Shown: positions 54,570 through 64,000 of the stretch, piece by piece | Numbering within the stretch: the first letter of the stretch is position 1 | Layout: each line of letters opens with the position of its first letter | Origin: Phymatolithon calcareum | Lineage: Eukaryota > Rhodophyta > Florideophyceae > Hapalidiales | DNA: 64,000 bases | Assembly: GCA_977006965.1 (NCBI GenBank) | Contig: OZ345366.1 | Coordinates: 1,736,001-1,800,000 of the forward strand | Reading direction: 5' to 3' | The notes under the pieces: generated by a model | What the model saw: the letters and a program-made list of their open reading frames with translations, nothing else | Databases searched by the model: none | Told to the model about the DNA's origin: nothing | Translations under genes and position numbers: made by a program

Positions 54570-56600
54570 GAAGATAGAATGCGTTGGAGCGCGACCAGTT
54601 CAATCACGGCTGTGACACCAAAGTATGCACCTAGTACTGATTTTCTCCAAAGAAGTGCTCTGTTGAATATCAACCGTAGGCATCGCAACCGTGTCGACCT
54701 TTCGCTTACGTCGAGAACTACCGGTAGATTGTTCGAATCAGCTGGTATGTCGAGCGATCTACCCTCTTCTTCCTTTGCCCAGAACTCAATTATTTCTTTT
54801 CGTCGCCCTTTCTTTGAGACTGAGCCCTCCTCCGCTTTATCGAGAGCTTACTACAGATCTTCATATTTCTTGAGGCACTCTATGTCCTTCGTTGCCTCCT
54901 TAATGTCTTCATATCTCCCAGAATACTCGTCTGCCTCATCGAGGCGCTCCTTTTGTCTCACTAGACTCCCAGAAAACCTTTCATATGCTGGAGAGAGGTC
55001 AAGAACCGCTACAAAAGGATGTCCATCTTTCATGGCACATTTTTCACGGAGTATCACAATATATGTGCCCTTGTCTTTTCGGAAACCTAGCTGGGCACTG
55101 TTAAAGCGGTAGTGTTCCCTTATCTATGAGTTGAGTGCGGAATCGATGATTTTCCTGGCTTGACTCAGTAGCGATATAGGTCTGTAGTTCGCTGCAACAT
55201 GGGATGGGCCTTTTTTGTACAGAGGGATCAGAGTAGCTTGAAGCCACGCTCGCGGAAGACATTTGGGCCTCCCACATGTCTCCCATAGGACTAGCAAATA
55301 TACTCAATCCGGCTTCCTTATTCGCATGCATCATTTCAACTGCCACTCCGTCGGGGCCGACCGCCTTCCCTTTTGGTGCTCTGTTGAATGCCCTAGTAAT
55401 GTACCGCCTCATTTCCCTGTTGACTGTAAAAGCCTTTAGTGGCGCATTCCAGTCTCTTTCAGGCTAGCACACATTCGAAATATACGCAGAGAACTTGCTT
55501 GGATGTACTGGACTTCCGATTGCCTTGTTCGATGTAGCGCCAGGCTCCAAAGAACCCGACGCCACATGGGAGAGAAAAGCCCAAGAGAGGAGAGAGAAGA
55601 AAAGAGGGGGAGAGACAATACAAAAGAAGAGGAAAGAAAGGCAAGCAAACAAAACCTCCAGGACAAACAGACAGATTAAGCGTGTAGACGTCGGCGTCGT
55701 CCTCCGGCGGCGACCTTGGCTTGGTCTTCTACCTTGAGAGAGGCGCGCGAAAAGTGGACAGGGGCCTTGAGCGCGAATGTCACCGAACTGGCATGTGCGG
55801 CGAAACGGTTGCAGTCAAGAAGGGTTGGGAAGTCACCGACTCCGCGCAGTCGAAGGGATTCACAGGCGTGACGCGTGCAGGATCCATGCACTCGAGCCGA
55901 AGTCCAGAAACCTCCGTGACAGGGACGACGTCATCCTCAGACGGCGACCTTGGCTTGGCCATCGACCTTCGAACGAACGCACGCAAAATGGAAAGGGAAC
56001 TTGAGCGCAGTTGTCTCCGTGCTGGCTTTCATGACGACGGTTGCGTCCAAGAAGGTTGGGAAGAGCTCCGACTCCGCGTGGTCGAAGAGCCGTGCAGACG
56101 ACGTTGAGCGTGCTACGAGCCGAGCATTCGAGCCGAAATCCAGAACTCCCCCACCTTCCTTTACTCAGAGGAAAGAACTAACAAGGTCATATACTACAAC
56201 CTACGCAAAAGACAACGATGCAGCGCATAGAAACACGAGAGACACGTGCAAGTATGGCCCAACAGATCACCTACCACGAGCAGCATGACTATCGCGATCT
56301 AAGTTGTGCGGCGTACAGACGGGAGAGGAAAAAGAGACCGCCTTGGGACAGCGACATAACAGCGGGCGCCACATTCGACAATTTCCTTCTTGTTTTTGAC
56401 TTCATAATTTTGCTTGCGACGTTGGCTGCCACACTGGGACCCAGTTCCTCCATTCTATCAAGGTATTTTTCAAATTGCTCACGTTTCGCTTTTCTTGCTT
56501 TTGGATTTGTGCCTTAATTTCTCGGGGGGTAAGCCGGTCATTTTCAAACTCGTTTCTTTTGTAAATCTTGTACAATTGAGTTCGCTTCTTGGCTAGTTAG
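54570..56600 (-). pseudogene. LINE (non-LTR retrotransposon) fragment, RT and unusual C-terminus, split by a solo LTR
   Basis: Upstream of the LTR (56600-56379): RLTPREIKAQIQKQEK. Downstream (55527-55060): EMRRYITRAFNRAPKGKAVG followed by PDG, then in shifted frames a NYRPISLLS-type block, QLGFRKDKGTYI and the RT palm start FVAVLDLSPAYERF. The YADD motif and the rest of the palm are missing; instead the frame runs into QKERLDEADEYSGRYEDIKE, stops, and the domain ALDKAEEGSVSKKGRRKEII plus TRLRCLRLIFNRALLWRKSV, the same as at 41.8-42.2 kb. So an internal deletion fused early RT to the C-terminal domain. AxGxDG and the LDL..AY block place it among LINE reverse transcriptases. Dead copy. Confidence 0.75.
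55533..56373 (-). mobile_element. Solo LTR, 841 bp, 5-bp target duplication
   Basis: On the plus strand it starts TGTAGCGCCAGGCTCCAAAG and ends AACAGCGGGCGCCACA, so it has TG...CA termini. It is flanked by TTCGA at 55528-55532 and 56374-56378. Its transcriptional orientation is inferred as minus from the TATA-box position in its homologue at 52775-53841. A segment of about 240 bp is duplicated inside (both copies contain CTTCGGCTCGA and GCGGAGTCGG strings). It sits inside a LINE fragment whose reading resumes on the other side. Confidence 0.88.
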
Positions 56601-56881
56601 TCGAGCTCAATGTTCCAAAAGGTCTTGAATCTTGCCGGCCTGGGCCTAGAGAATGCGCAGTCAACTGCCTCTCTGAAGAAAGAGCCACCGAGCCCAAAAA
56701 CTCGAGTGCACCAGCTATGTCAACCTGCTCGACCATGACCGGAAAATACCCCGAGAGAACACACTCTGCAAAAGGAAAGCGGCAAGCACCCACGTCATTC
56801 CCCCTCAGGAGAATTTTGTACTTCCAGAAGGAAAAAAGATGCAATTAACACTCGGAATAAGAAGATGACAAAATCTACATT

Positions 56882-57382
56882 TTATTTCAAAGTTACCACC
56901 GCGTCTGCAGACGCATGAGGCAATATTGCTAGTTCTAAGAAGCCATGATTATGCGTTGGTTTGCGAATACTGGATGCCACACGATCTGGTGTGGTTGAAA
57001 AACCTATTTCTGGATCATAATCGGGGCCTCGAGTGCGGAAAAGTACTCCACTGCACTCTGCCACGCGAAGCAAGCTGGCTTCATTTGTGAAGAAGGATTC
57101 AGTTGCAGCCACAATCTTGACGGTGTGCAAGACCTTCATCTGGTGCTCTCTTTGCGAATGCGCTTTCCTCCGGAGATAACTTTTTTTTGACAGCCCTGAC
57201 TTGATCTTTTCGAGAGCCTCTTTGACTCTTTGTCCTGTCAGGACTGCATTGGTTCGCAGAAGGCAAGGCAGAAAGCGGTCGAGTCCAAGCACCAACAACC
57301 ACGTAGAGGACTGAGACAGGATTACCTTGAATCCTGAGTTTTCCCGTCCGCCATTCTGCTGGGCGTTTCGTGAGCTGCACAA
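56882..57382 (-). CDS. 166-residue ORF over dispersed repeat, doubtful
   Basis: An open frame begins MCSSRNAQQNGGRENSGFKV and ends FLELAILPHASADAVVTLK. The first part overlaps the repeat shared with 50.3-50.46 kb, where the corresponding frame soon diverges. A second minus frame (57437-57099) is open over the same bases. The terminal ASADAxVTxK string recurs in plus or minus frames near 42.35, 44.94, 48.55 and 59.16 kb. It may be a genuine element protein or an open LTR-like repeat. No domain recognised. Confidence 0.3.
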   Translation of the reverse strand: MCSSRNAQQNGGRENSGFKVILSQSSTWLLVLGLDRFLPCLLRTNAVLTGQRVKEALEKIKSGLSKKSYLRRKAHSQREHQMKVLHTVKIVAATESFFTNEASLLRVAECSGVLFRTRGPDYDPEIGFSTTPDRVASSIRKPTHNHGFLELAILPHASADAVVTLK

Positions 57383-57437
57383 TGATAGGTAGCATCAGAG
57401 GAAGCCTTTCCCATATCTTCGAAAGTCTGTGGGGCAT

Positions 57438-58015
57438 TTAAAAAACTTGCATTATAAAAAACTTTGTCCTGTCAATGCTATGAACTTCGAGGTGCTCAGG
57501 GGTGGGGAATATATCGAATTATTGCCTATGTTCTGTACCTCCTCAACTTGAGCCAGATGTGCGGCAGAGGTACCGTTTGGGCGTGAGGGATATGGCGGTT
57601 TTGCTACTTTCTGCTTTAGCCGTAGCTTCCAGAATATTCTGCTTCTAGTATTTCTTCATATTTGCTCTCTTGGAGACCTCTTTTCCTGCAGTAGAGAGAT
57701 TTTGATTTTCTCTGGCGAATCAGAATTTAGAAGCTCGCTGGCCTTTTGCTCAGAATGCAGTCTTTGGGTGAGGTTTTTATAAGGCTATAATAGTCGCCGG
57801 ACAAATACTCGCTCTGGGTTATCGCTCCTGTTCCTTGGCTATAAAATGCTGCACTTCGCCATGCTAGTTTTTGTACTCCCTGTTCCCGGCTAGCAGAATA
57901 TTTGACCGAAGAACATCGACTGGATCTTCTTGACTTCATACTCTGATATGGGGGCTCATGGTTTCAGGTGCAATGCGTATTCCCGGCGTGACGGCACATA
58001 CCCGATCACGCTACC
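57438..58015. other. No supportable gene
   Basis: A minus frame at 57727-57939 (70 residues) is Ser/Arg-rich with no motif. Nothing else is evident. Confidence 0.4.
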
Positions 58016-58532
58016 GTGAAACGCCTCTCCAAAGCGAAAAGTATACTCCATGCCCTCCGAGATATTGGCGTTACAGATAGACGACAACAAAATGCATATT
58101 CATCTAAAAGGCCTTGCTCCAGTGGCTATGGGAAACGCGCTGCACCGAGCGACATGGTTGAAGTCCATTCAAGCCCATGTGGACCCGGTAGAAAGACAGT
58201 TCTACCCTCATATTTGGCCACTTTGCTATGCCGAATAATGATCGAATGCGGGCGCTGTGCAGAACCACACTATCAGAACTGCAACGCAAGAAATGAGGAG
58301 AGCATTTTGCGTTGCCACTCCTGGAAGCAAAACGGAACTTGGAGGAAGGCAAGAACTAGAACGGTAAGGATGAGGACTTGGCTCAGGCACAGAGGGATAT
58401 CAAATATCTCGAAGAGCACGAACTGTTAAACATCCCAGCCAAGAGGGCCGCGGACGGGATGGTCACCTACAAGGAAGAAAATCTGCGAATCTACCAGGCA
58501 TGGAAAAATCATTGTGGATATGAACCTGAATG
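58016..58532 (+). pseudogene. LINE 3'-part fragment (post-RT region and C-terminal domain)
   Basis: Plus frames give RLSKAKSILHALRDIGVT, then LAPVAMGNALHRATWLKSIQ with VERQFYPHI, the kind of region that follows the RT palm in LINEs. After a stop and frame changes come EDLAQAQRDIKYLEEHELLN and ENLRIYQAWKNH, aligned with the start of the C-terminal domain at 41.8 kb and 54.9 kb. It supports the order RT, thumb-like region, C-terminal helical domain. It is truncated right before the dispersed repeat at 58551. Confidence 0.5.
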
Positions 58533-58550
58533 AAAACTCAGTATATGGTA

Positions 58551-58880
58551 GTACATGGATTCCGCCCTGAGTGGTGTGCCGCAACGCTCAAGGAAGCTGG
58601 GAGAGAAGACAGAAGAAGATGAAAGAAGGCAGCGAGATGACTAGCTACCGTGAGCGTCCTAAATGGTTTCCAACCCGGGGCATCCCTTTGAAGGACGGCG
58701 ACTGAAGATTGGCTATGTAGCGATATAGATGTTAAGCTTCCCCAAGGTCTGCACATTGTGCAGCTTGGGCAGCTGTTGTGACATCAAGTACCACTCGTAT
58801 CTGTTAAGTCTACTGGAGCCGTAAGGATGTGGAGTTGTTTACCAGCTCTGATAAATCCCGCAATAAAAGAAAGAAAGAAA
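58551..58880. repeat. Dispersed repeat, copy 2 (pair with 43294-43620)
   Basis: Same orientation as the copy at 43.3 kb, with shared landmark strings along its full length and an A-rich right end (AATAAAAGAAAGAAAGAAA). It directly follows the LINE fragment. Confidence 0.75.
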
Positions 58881-58949
58881 ACTCAGTAATCAGAATCACG
58901 TCGAGATACGATCAGTCAAGTGGTTTATTCGGCCTTCTTACACCTGATC

Positions 58950-59500
58950 TGGATGTACCCAGATCCATACATTACGCGTGTGCAAGTAGCACGATACGTG
59001 CTATTGATTCCGCGTTCATCCTAAAAGGGATTTCGGGGCGCCTTTCTGCGCACCCCTAGTTCGTGTTACCCGATTTGGATTGACATGCAAGCAACTAGAT
59101 ATATTTGTGGGCCCCAGAGGAAGAGAGGTAAATTTTTATTTAAAGTTACCAACTCCTATGCTGACGCTTGGGGCAAATTTCCTAGTGCCAAGAGGTTTTG
59201 GCTGGATTCTATCAATGGAAGAGTTTCCTTTCCTGTTATTTTTTTTGAGCAAAGTTTATTTAAAAGCCCCACAGACTTCCGAAGATATGGGCAAGGCTTC
59301 CTCAGTTGCTACCTACCCCTTTCCTGTTAGTGTAACACTATTCAGGGGATTGCAAAACCCCACCACTGGAATATATAAGATAGTTTGTTGCTACAGCACT
59401 AGTAAAATTGGCAGAGTTGATTCACATCAGAAGCTAAATGTGCTCCCACTGCAATCCACAGCAATAGTAATCTCTACCTGGGCGACAGGCCGGACAACAT
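58950..59500 (+). repeat. LTR-like repeat, copy 1 (pair with 61030-61340)
   Basis: Shared with 61.03-61.34 kb: GATTCCGCGTTCATCC, GGGATTTC, CCTTTCTGCGC, a GTTGATTC block and CTATCCACAGCAAT-type end (CAATCCACAGCAAT here). It contains a TATA-like GGAATATATAAG near 59371. Two further repeats (59.13-59.24 and 59.25-59.33 kb) are nested in it. The two copies are direct and 2 kb apart, as the LTRs of one element could be, but no target duplication was established. Confidence 0.45.
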
Positions 59501-59973
59501 TTTCTCACTTGTGTATCGCATCTCGAACTACGGAAGCTGGGGCGACATTACGTTTACACTTTCCGAAGGGAAACGGAGCGCACTTGCTGAGGGTTGTAAC
59601 ACTCCTCCTTGTCTTGCGTCGGATGATCTCTGTCTTAGCAGCTGTTGGTGAAAGGACACGAAAATGGGGTATTTGACAGTGCCCTATTGCCGCCGGATGA
59701 TCGCACTACAAGCAGCGGCCGGTGAACGGACGCCAACGCGGAAATCTCGGCAGTCCTCGTTGCAAACGGGTCCTATCTCCTTGCTTGCAGGGATTGGGAG
59801 TAATATATTGCTACTGTATTGGCAGGCAACTCCTAGCCGGAATAGATACTGCAATAACAGAACGTGAACCAATATGTCTATTGCTATTGAAGTACCTATT
59901 ACAACAACATGGTTACATATCTAATAAAACTTGCTGCTCAGCATCCTCCCTAGCACGTTCAGCAAATCGAGCA

Positions 59974-60587
59974 CTATTGACATCGGCCATCGCAGTAACG
60001 ACGGTTTGAATATCCTAGTAACTCGGATTGACTTTCAAGAATAGCAAAAGACTCGAAGAGCAGAGGAGCAATTCGCTGCCTATTATCCAGCAGGATGCCG
60101 CCGGCAAGTGAAAAGAGTCGTTCGATTTCAGCAGAAGAGCCAAGAATAAATTTCAGATCCATGTAGGTCTGAGCAGGATCACGACGACGACGCTCTCGCT
60201 TCTTGAAAATTTCAGCCATCGACAAAGTATCATCTTCGTCTTCAGGTTCGCTTCCATCTTCTATCGTCTCGCACTGCATCTTCAGGTGAGCACATGGTGC
60301 CTTTTCTTCGTCCATCATCTTCGCTACTTCGTTTCTCTGGATTTTGATGTCCCCGCCTCCAAATTAGAGTTCGGCGAGTGCACAGAGTGGATCTTGATGT
60401 AGTTTTCCTTGAGATTGCACCTGTATAGCGGCGCTCCATCTACATTTCGCTGAACTTGGATAGTATTTGTCAATGTGTCCAGCGCGAAGCGACACTCATC
60501 CAGAGTAGCATGTCGCTTTTGAAGCGCGATTGATACGGTGTTAATTCCTTTCAGATGTGCCGCTAACTTATTGTTTTCGTCGCCCAA
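59974..60587 (-). pseudogene. hAT-type transposase, C-terminal part with dimerisation block
   Basis: The upstream frame (60587-60324) has LAAHLKGINTVSIALQKRHA followed by TLDECRFALDTL, as in the hAT region before the dimerisation domain. After a frameshift the frame 60318-59974 has an acidic linker and YMDLKFILGSSAEIERLFSL, then LLDNRQRIAPLLFESFAIL. SSAEIERLFSLAG...RxxxxPLLFE is the Dimer_Tnp_hAT signature. It matches the 22.8-23.1 kb fragment. Catalytic domain not present. It lies between the two LTR-like repeats and is probably a separate insertion. Confidence 0.8.
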
Positions 60588-60710
60588 ACGTTGGAAAAAG
60601 CTACGCTTTAAATGGCGGGGCCTAAGTCTAATTACCCCGGTTGCGTCCTAGAAATCTTCGAATTTAAGGACCTTAGCATTTAGAAGTGTTCTCTGATCCA
60701 TGCTAGCCCT

Positions 60711-60938
60711 TTGAAGTTCTATGCTGACTCAAAAATGCAGGTATCTGAAACTTTTTTATATACAATTGATCATAACGACCAACACTTTAACTCTGTTTCG
60801 AAGCTTCTTGATATTCGCATTAGTCGTGCTTCCGGAGATTATGAAGCTAAGATAAAAGTGCGCGCATTTGATTACAAAGAACCAGGCGGAGAACCTATTG
60901 CGAACTTGCACGAAGATATTCTCCATATGCTAAACTAA
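60711..60938 (+). CDS. Unrecognised 75-residue ORF
   Basis: Reads MKFYADSKMQVSETFLYTID, then HFNSVSKLLDIRISRASGDY and KVRAFDYKEPGGEPIANLHE. Composition is convincing for protein and the frame is open upstream of the ATG to about 60.70 kb. It lies between LTR-like repeats on their strand, so it may be a leftover of the internal region. No domain recognised. Confidence 0.35.
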   Translation: MKFYADSKMQVSETFLYTIDHNDQHFNSVSKLLDIRISRASGDYEAKIKVRAFDYKEPGGEPIANLHEDILHMLN

Positions 60939-61029
60939 TTTCTATCCAAACACTACAATCGTTCAAGATGCTAAGGACTCTCCGACAGTCCTCTCTGAAA
61001 GCGGTCGTTGCGACTGATCAAAAGATAGC

Positions 61030-61340
61030 GATATCGGTGCATTTTGCGTGTACAAGTAGCACGGTAATTTTTTTTGCTGCGCTGACGAAATTTTACGAAA
61101 TACGGATTATTGATTCCGCGTTCATCCCAATAGGGATTTCAGTGATCCTTTCTGCGCTCCCATAATTTGCGTTACCAGATTTTGATAGCCATGCAAGAAA
61201 TTACAAGCTCCTGAGTGCCGCACAATATATTATGTAAAATAGATTGTTGCTTCAGCAATAGTAAAATAGGCAGTGTTGATTCGAACCAGAAACTGAATGT
61301 ACTCTCACTGCTATCCACAGCAATTGGCGTTTTTCCAAAG
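61030..61340 (+). repeat. LTR-like repeat, copy 2
   Basis: Direct partner of 58950-59500, lacking the two nested inserts. Shared strings include GATTCCGCGTTCATCC and CTATCCACAGCAATTGGCG in this copy. Confidence 0.45.
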
Positions 61341-62726
61341 CGAAACGCGACCTATTTCGAACTTCTTGAAACCTTTCAACTCAAACTACGGAAAACAGAG
61401 ATGGATTGCAGACGAGAAGAGAAATTGAAGCAAGAGAGGTGGACAAATGAAAGATGCCAGAGATATAGATAAAAGTGGAATTGATTGCGCGATTATATAT
61501 TCAAGACTTTGTAGTCTTCGCCGGAACGGTTCCATTACAACGCAAAGCCCCTCTGGTGTTGGCGTGCCCCGGCGGTAATGGATCCTAAAATAAAACATTC
61601 AAATCGCTTCTCTGAGTCCCTTGTAGAGGACATTCTGTATCTAATATTTCCGCGGAAGTACAAGGGTAAGACCTTTGGCGGGATACGTGGTAGGAGAACT
61701 CTCCTCTTCCCATTATTGCGCGTCCGGCAATTTTTCTATGCTCTTGTTAAGCTGCAAGTTTGGCGTACGTTCTTCGGCTTCCTTGTCTGTGCCTGAGAAT
61801 GTATACATCTATGCACGTCCCCATGTTTTGGTTGGGGTGTCTAGCATTGTCGCATTCAGACTCAGCCAAAATTTTCGGATAGTACAGGACAGGAATTGTG
61901 GTTCTGGGTCTGTCGAGTGGGCTGTGCCAGTCGGTTAGCTGGGCTGGGTAGGGTGGATAATGCCGTGCGGGCTTTTAGAGCGGGATGGGCATGCATTATT
62001 AGAATGGCCGGCCCATCTGGTTTAAGAGCGATGATTTCTTCTTGCTTACTGCAAGTGCGGTGGTCCGATGGTCTTGCTCTTTATGGTGAGTTTAGGTGAA
62101 AGGTTCGCTTTGTTCGTCTAGTTTCTGAGACCGCTGTTCCGACTCCCCCCTGCGCATTAGAGGGCGGACCTCGGTTTTCAAAAGGGATACGGTTTGTGTG
62201 AGATGTGTGAGCGCGTTTGTCAGCGCTTCCATCTTGGCCCTTTCTGAGCTTTGCTTCTTCGTCACATGATTTGGCGTATATGCCTTGCTGCCTGTGCTGT
62301 CTCTGTTGTTTAGCCTTACTTCCGCCAGCTCAATAGCCAGACGCATGACTGGCCCAGTCGCAGAAAGCATTGCAGTCACGACATTGGGCTCGGACCGCAC
62401 CGCATCGGCTTTGGCCTTGTAGTCTCAAGGCGTCCGGGGTACATTCTTTGGGAAAAAGAAAATTCTGTCAAGTTCTGACGAATCTCGACTTCGCACGGGG
62501 GAGTCGGCTTCGTCGTCGCAGGTTTCGATTACGGCTCCCAAGTGACGGACTGGATCTCTGTTTAAAATCTGGGTGTCATTCTTCGAGAAGTTCTTGGGTG
62601 TCGCGTTGGTGGGTATAAGTGCTGGTTAAGTCTCTATTACGTTCTCACCGATACTGGTAGCTCGCGCTAGTTGAATTTCGGAGATTTCTTTTAGGTCTAC
62701 TCTTGGATCAATTTTAGCGCAGACTA
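61341..62726. other. No strongly supported gene
   Basis: Minus 62092-62400 (102 residues) is helical and Ala/Glu/Thr-rich (KMEALTNALTHLTQTVSLLK) and may be a real exon or gag-like piece. Minus 62626-62838 is also open. Neither has a motif. Confidence 0.35.
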
Positions 62727-64000
62727 ATGCAAATGCAACACGAAATGCATCGATATTGCATGCAATTCCACATCCCATACTCGAGTGGTGATCGAATTCC
62801 TGGGCAAAAGTGGAACTACGAAGATAGAATTCATGCATTGCAAGACAGACGTTCAGTGGTTTTGCACATGGCTAGTTGGAAATTGTCTGTCCGAAAGTCA
62901 TTGCTGAAAACTCTATTCATTTTGAGAGAGTTATCGTTTATTGCACCAGGTGTCCCGTACAAGGACCTAACATCAGAGCACATCAAAGAGGCTATAATGC
63001 AAATCTCGGAAGGAGCTAGGAACCAACCGTTCGATTTGAAGTGTCTGAAAACAGCCATGAACAAACTCAAGACTGATATGAGCATCGTCGATCCGGCAGC
63101 CCGTGTGGTCATGTTAATTGCAATATTTAATCAACGAGCCAAAGTGCGCTAGGACATTGACAAGAATGACTCTCTATGGAAGCATTTTCTCGAGTTTGTC
63201 AACCATATTCAAGTCAAAGCAACACAGTTTGATGCGGCTGCCGCATGTGATAATGTACTAGCAGAAAAACGAAGAACCCCGAAACAAAATTCGAATACAA
63301 GGAGGCACATTAATAAGGGCAATGAGAAATCCCAACGCAATAGGCAAGGGAAGAAGAAAGAGCATCATTACATTTGCGAGAAGTGTATTCCTATTAAACC
63401 CCGACGCTCTCCCAGAACAAATCGAAACACACGCGCAAATCACGGTTCCCGAGTTACAGAAGAATATGAAATTTAATGGGGCAGTGTTGAATGATGAAAA
63501 CGGAAAAAGAGTCAAAATAGTTTGCGATCGCAAGGTCACTTTCGATGACGTTCGAATTGATTGCCGCCACGGCACATGGCTGTCAGTACGCAATTCAGAA
63601 CCATGTACAGATGCAATCCTGGGCAGACCAGCACTGAAAGCTTTGTGCTTAATTACCGCATAAGTCATGCGCGCAGCAGCAATCAAATATGACGGAGAAA
63701 TTTGTTTCCGTGATTTGCTACTGGATGTCGATTACGAAGACGGAACCCCGGCAAAAGGAATGAGCGATGGCATATTCACGATAATCGTGGAGTTGGGGAT
63801 GGTGATCCCAACATCCCTTATCTTGAAATTGGAATCGATGACCCAAATGAAAAAGCGAAACATCTTCGCAGTCGCATCCAAGAGGCTAAAGACAACGGCC
63901 TAACAGAAGGCAGCTCGAACGTCTAGAAAAGATGCTGCATGAGTATGATGATATTCTCCGCATACGTTTGAGTAATTATCCACCGGCTGATGTCACACCA
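62727..64000 (+). pseudogene. LTR retrotransposon gag and protease, running off the window
   Basis: The plus frame 62727-63152 has LTSEHIKEAIMQISEGARNQ and MNKLKTDMSIVDPAARVVML, a capsid-like helical region. It continues past a TAG at 63150-63152 with SLWKHFLEFVNHIQVKATQF, then a Lys/Arg-rich stretch and YICEKC, the start of a zinc knuckle. A frame change leads to 63322-63663, which contains VRIDCRHGTWLSVRN and TDAILGRPALKAL, the C-terminal half of a retroviral-type aspartic protease (the D-T/S-G half is not visible). From 63667 on, broken frames end with LEKMLHEYDDILRIRLSNYP, the link that precedes RT in Ty3/gypsy-like elements. RT would lie beyond 64000. Not the same family as the gypsy at 30-33 kb. 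Confidence 0.65.

Noticed and set aside
54579-55112. Plus-strand 177-residue Ser/Arg-rich ORF
   Set aside because: It is the antisense of the LINE fragment, whose minus-strand reading matches homologous copies at 41.8 and 49.4 kb.

Overview
This is eukaryotic nuclear DNA that is poor in genes and rich in decayed transposable elements. The signs are 69-93 bp GT-AG introns in the clearest genes, remnants of hAT, Mutator-like, piggyBac-like, pogo/Tigger-like, Ty1/copia, Ty3/gypsy and LINE elements, a tRNA-derived SINE family, and long stretches with no convincing gene. Nothing fixes the species. A large-genome alga (for example a florideophyte red alga) or another multicellular protist would fit, but that is inference. 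No rRNA gene, canonical tRNA gene, CRISPR array or bacterial operon was seen.

Layout. 0-0.6 kb: N-terminal part of a hAT transposase with a BED-like finger. 1.4-2.2 kb: a four-exon C2H2 zinc-finger gene. 7.7-14.4 kb: a long minus-strand coding tract, unrecognised and broken by stops and frame changes, whose upstream end (13.5-14.4 kb) reads as a two-exon gene. 14.6-15.9 kb: a SINE whose tail carries an internally deleted Mutator-like element. 18.9-21.3 kb: copia pol pseudogene with an in-frame 210-bp duplication. 21.7-22.1 kb: AT-rich coding-like island. 22.4-25.1 kb: hAT C-terminal fragment, then a GC-rich pogo/Tigger-like pseudogene. 30.4-33.4 kb: Ty3/gypsy gag-pol with two small upstream ORFs and a minisatellite. 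37.1-37.8 and 46.6-47.4 kb: two more C2H2 genes paralogous to the first. 39.4-53.9 kb: a nested mosaic of SINEs, three piggyBac-like elements and LTR pieces. 54.6-56.6 kb: LINE fragment split by a solo LTR. 58-61 kb: more LINE, LTR-like and hAT debris. 62.7-64 kb: gag and protease of another LTR retrotransposon that runs off the window.

The only genes that look intact are the three C2H2 paralogues. They share an N-terminal DVSYxLN motif, four fingers and superimposable intron positions, so they are probably a lineage-specific DNA-binding family. The most informative mobile-element result is that two piggyBac-like elements are flanked by CTAG rather than the usual TTAA, inferred by comparison with uninterrupted SINE copies in the same window.
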